A DNA stretch of 32,854 bases from an uncultured Anaerolineales bacterium (GTDB taxonomy: Bacteria; Chloroflexota; Anaerolineae; Anaerolineales; Villigracilaceae), in the NCBI GenBank assembly GCA_903829085.1, contig CAIKOL010000340.1:1-32854 (forward strand), in the 5' to 3' direction. The first letter of the stretch is position 1. The number at the start of each line of letters is the position of its first letter. The position numbers were made by a program, and so were the translations under genes. The notes under the pieces were generated by a model, which saw nothing but the letters and a program-made list of their open reading frames with translations, had not been told where the DNA came from and ran no database searches. Of this stretch, positions 32,009-32,854 are shown piece by piece.

Positions 32009-32548
32009 CTACCGAATGAAATGCCCAAAGAATAGCGCTATATCCTGTGTCTCATAATATTGGTCATTATACCCGCAGAATTCGTAACCCAGTTTTTGGG
32101 CAAGCTGAATGGCTGGATTATTTTTTGAAGACATTTCGATCAACACCCGGTGATCCTTTCGTTGCAGCCCCCACGACTGCGCTGCCAGCACCAGACCGCT
32201 AGCAATCCCCTGGCGGCGGAAACGGGAAGAAACCGCCAAATCCATTATCCAGGCTGTATGAAGGAGGAGCGCGTCATTCACACGAACATACCCAGCCACC
32301 TGATCGCCAATTACAGCCACCAGTGTACCAGACCGTCGATTCCAGGATTCGGATAACGCATTGGATGACCGCGGATAAGAAACCGTTACAGAGCGCGGCA
32401 AGCGAATCTCTCTGAAAATAGCGCCCATCTGCCCTTCTTCATGTTGTACATCCATTTGCCAGACGTAATCGGTCTGGCAGGAATGATCAATCGCCATAAG
32501 GGCGGACAGATCAGAAGCAATCGCCACGCGTATCTGGATCTCAGGCAT
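32009..32548 (-). CDS. GNAT family N-acetyltransferase
   Basis: 179 aa. The acetyl-CoA pyrophosphate-binding motif is RFRRQGIASGL, preceded by the beta4 strand AWIMDLAVSS and followed by SKNNPAIQLAQKLGYEFCGY, a RimI-like ending. It transfers an acetyl group from acetyl-CoA to an amine; whether the target is a protein or small molecule is not apparent. GAGGTGA lies 3-4 nt before the ATG at 32548. It is 8 nt downstream of the partial gene at the window end. Confidence 0.88.
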   Translation of the reverse strand: MPEIQIRVAIASDLSALMAIDHSCQTDYVWQMDVQHEEGQMGAIFREIRLPRSVTVSYPRSSNALSESWNRRSGTLVAVIGDQVAGYVRVNDALLLHTAWIMDLAVSSRFRRQGIASGLVLAAQSWGLQRKDHRVLIEMSSKNNPAIQLAQKLGYEFCGYNDQYYETQDIALFFGHFIR

Positions 32549-32556
32549 ATTTCACC

Positions 32557-32854
32557 TCAAGGAGCTGCAGCCACTTGCACAGGGACAATGCAAGGGGGGA
32601 GCGCATTGCCCTGGTTGTCAAGGACCACCAGGCGCAGGTTGTAATCACCCGGTGTAACCTCACTGGTATCCCAATTTCCCAAGTTTCCATCCTGGATGAC
32701 CTTACGATTAGCCTGGATGGTGGACCAAATATCTGAACCCGAAGCAGCAAACTCATACTTAAAAAACCCAAAGTTCGGGATATTTGCAGTTCCCACTAAT
32801 GTAACCTGGCTTTGGATCACATCGCCTGGTTTAGGCGAGGTAATCATAATCTGC
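32557..32854 (-). CDS. C-terminal part of an Ig-like domain protein (5' end outside the window)
   Basis: The reading frame is open to the window edge, and 98 codons of the C-terminus plus the stop are visible. They form a beta-sandwich repeat beginning ITSPKPGDVIQSQVTLVGTA, with WDTSEVTPGDYNLRLVVLDNQG near the end. This pattern occurs at the C-terminus of secreted or membrane-anchored proteins, including some penicillin-binding proteins of Chloroflexota. The catalytic part, if any, is not in the window, so no function is given. It is the first visible gene of the long minus-strand run. Confidence 0.75.
   Translation of the reverse strand, partial: QIMITSPKPGDVIQSQVTLVGTANIPNFGFFKYEFAASGSDIWSTIQANRKVIQDGNLGNWDTSEVTPGDYNLRLVVLDNQGNALPPCIVPVQVAAAP

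Overview
The window reads as a stretch of chromosome from a Chloroflexota bacterium, most likely class Anaerolineae. This is inferred from protein character and gene neighbourhoods: a CoaBC with a non-standard decarboxylase motif, a 7TM/GAF sensor ending in a sigma-4-like helix-turn-helix, a cNMP-binding/bPH2 membrane protein, and several Yip1, CARDB and DUF4349 proteins. No rRNA, tRNA, CRISPR array, phage module or transposase gene is visible. Almost every gene is an intact housekeeping or envelope gene.

Layout. (1) 89-3938, plus strand: coaBC and a metallophosphoesterase (ATGA overlap, then a terminator), a DUF4349 lipoprotein, and rsmG. (2) 9501-3962, minus strand: a cNMP/bPH2 membrane protein, def, recF, a cupin and a RetSat/CrtI-like FAD oxidoreductase, tightly packed. 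(3) 9888-12922, plus strand: a flippase-like membrane protein, a second FAD oxidoreductase and a histidine phosphatase. (4) 21504-13218, minus strand, several units: an SDR39U1-type epimerase; a ubiquitin-like sulfur carrier with MoeB-rhodanese; a PIG-L deacetylase; and a Yip1 / MacB-type ATPase / CARDB protein / MacB-type permease operon. (5) 21568-22071, plus strand: a lone HNH endonuclease. (6) 22880-22122, minus strand: an RNase Z-like metallo-beta-lactamase protein. (7) 32854-23012, minus strand: a compact nine-gene run of an Ig-like secreted protein (cut by the window edge), GNAT, the 7TM sensor, a three-S1-domain protein, FtsK, a CDP-alcohol phosphatidyltransferase, Lgt, an ABC-2 ATPase and an ABC-2 permease fused to a SpoIIM domain. 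Together these cover membrane lipid synthesis, lipoprotein modification, chromosome segregation and envelope transport.

The most unusual content lies between the genes. Five copies (one cut by the window start) of a roughly 91-114 bp palindromic element occupy intergenic gaps. Each has imperfect terminal inverted repeats. In the four copies whose core is visible, a long central hairpin is capped by a GNA triloop (GCGAAGC, GTGAAGC or GCGTAGC). The stem sequence differs between copies while the pairing is kept. Three copies are bracketed by direct repeats that look like target-site duplications: CCTGCAATCA twice around 9732-9845, GCGCAAAG twice around 13092-13184, and CTTTCTTG/CATTCTTG around 22900-22990. 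This looks like an uncharacterised miniature mobile element family with a constant apex and variable stems.

A second theme is TATAAT or TAAAAT boxes 6-9 nt before start codons (coaBC, rsmG, the flippase gene, the sulfur-carrier gene), which suggests leaderless transcription.
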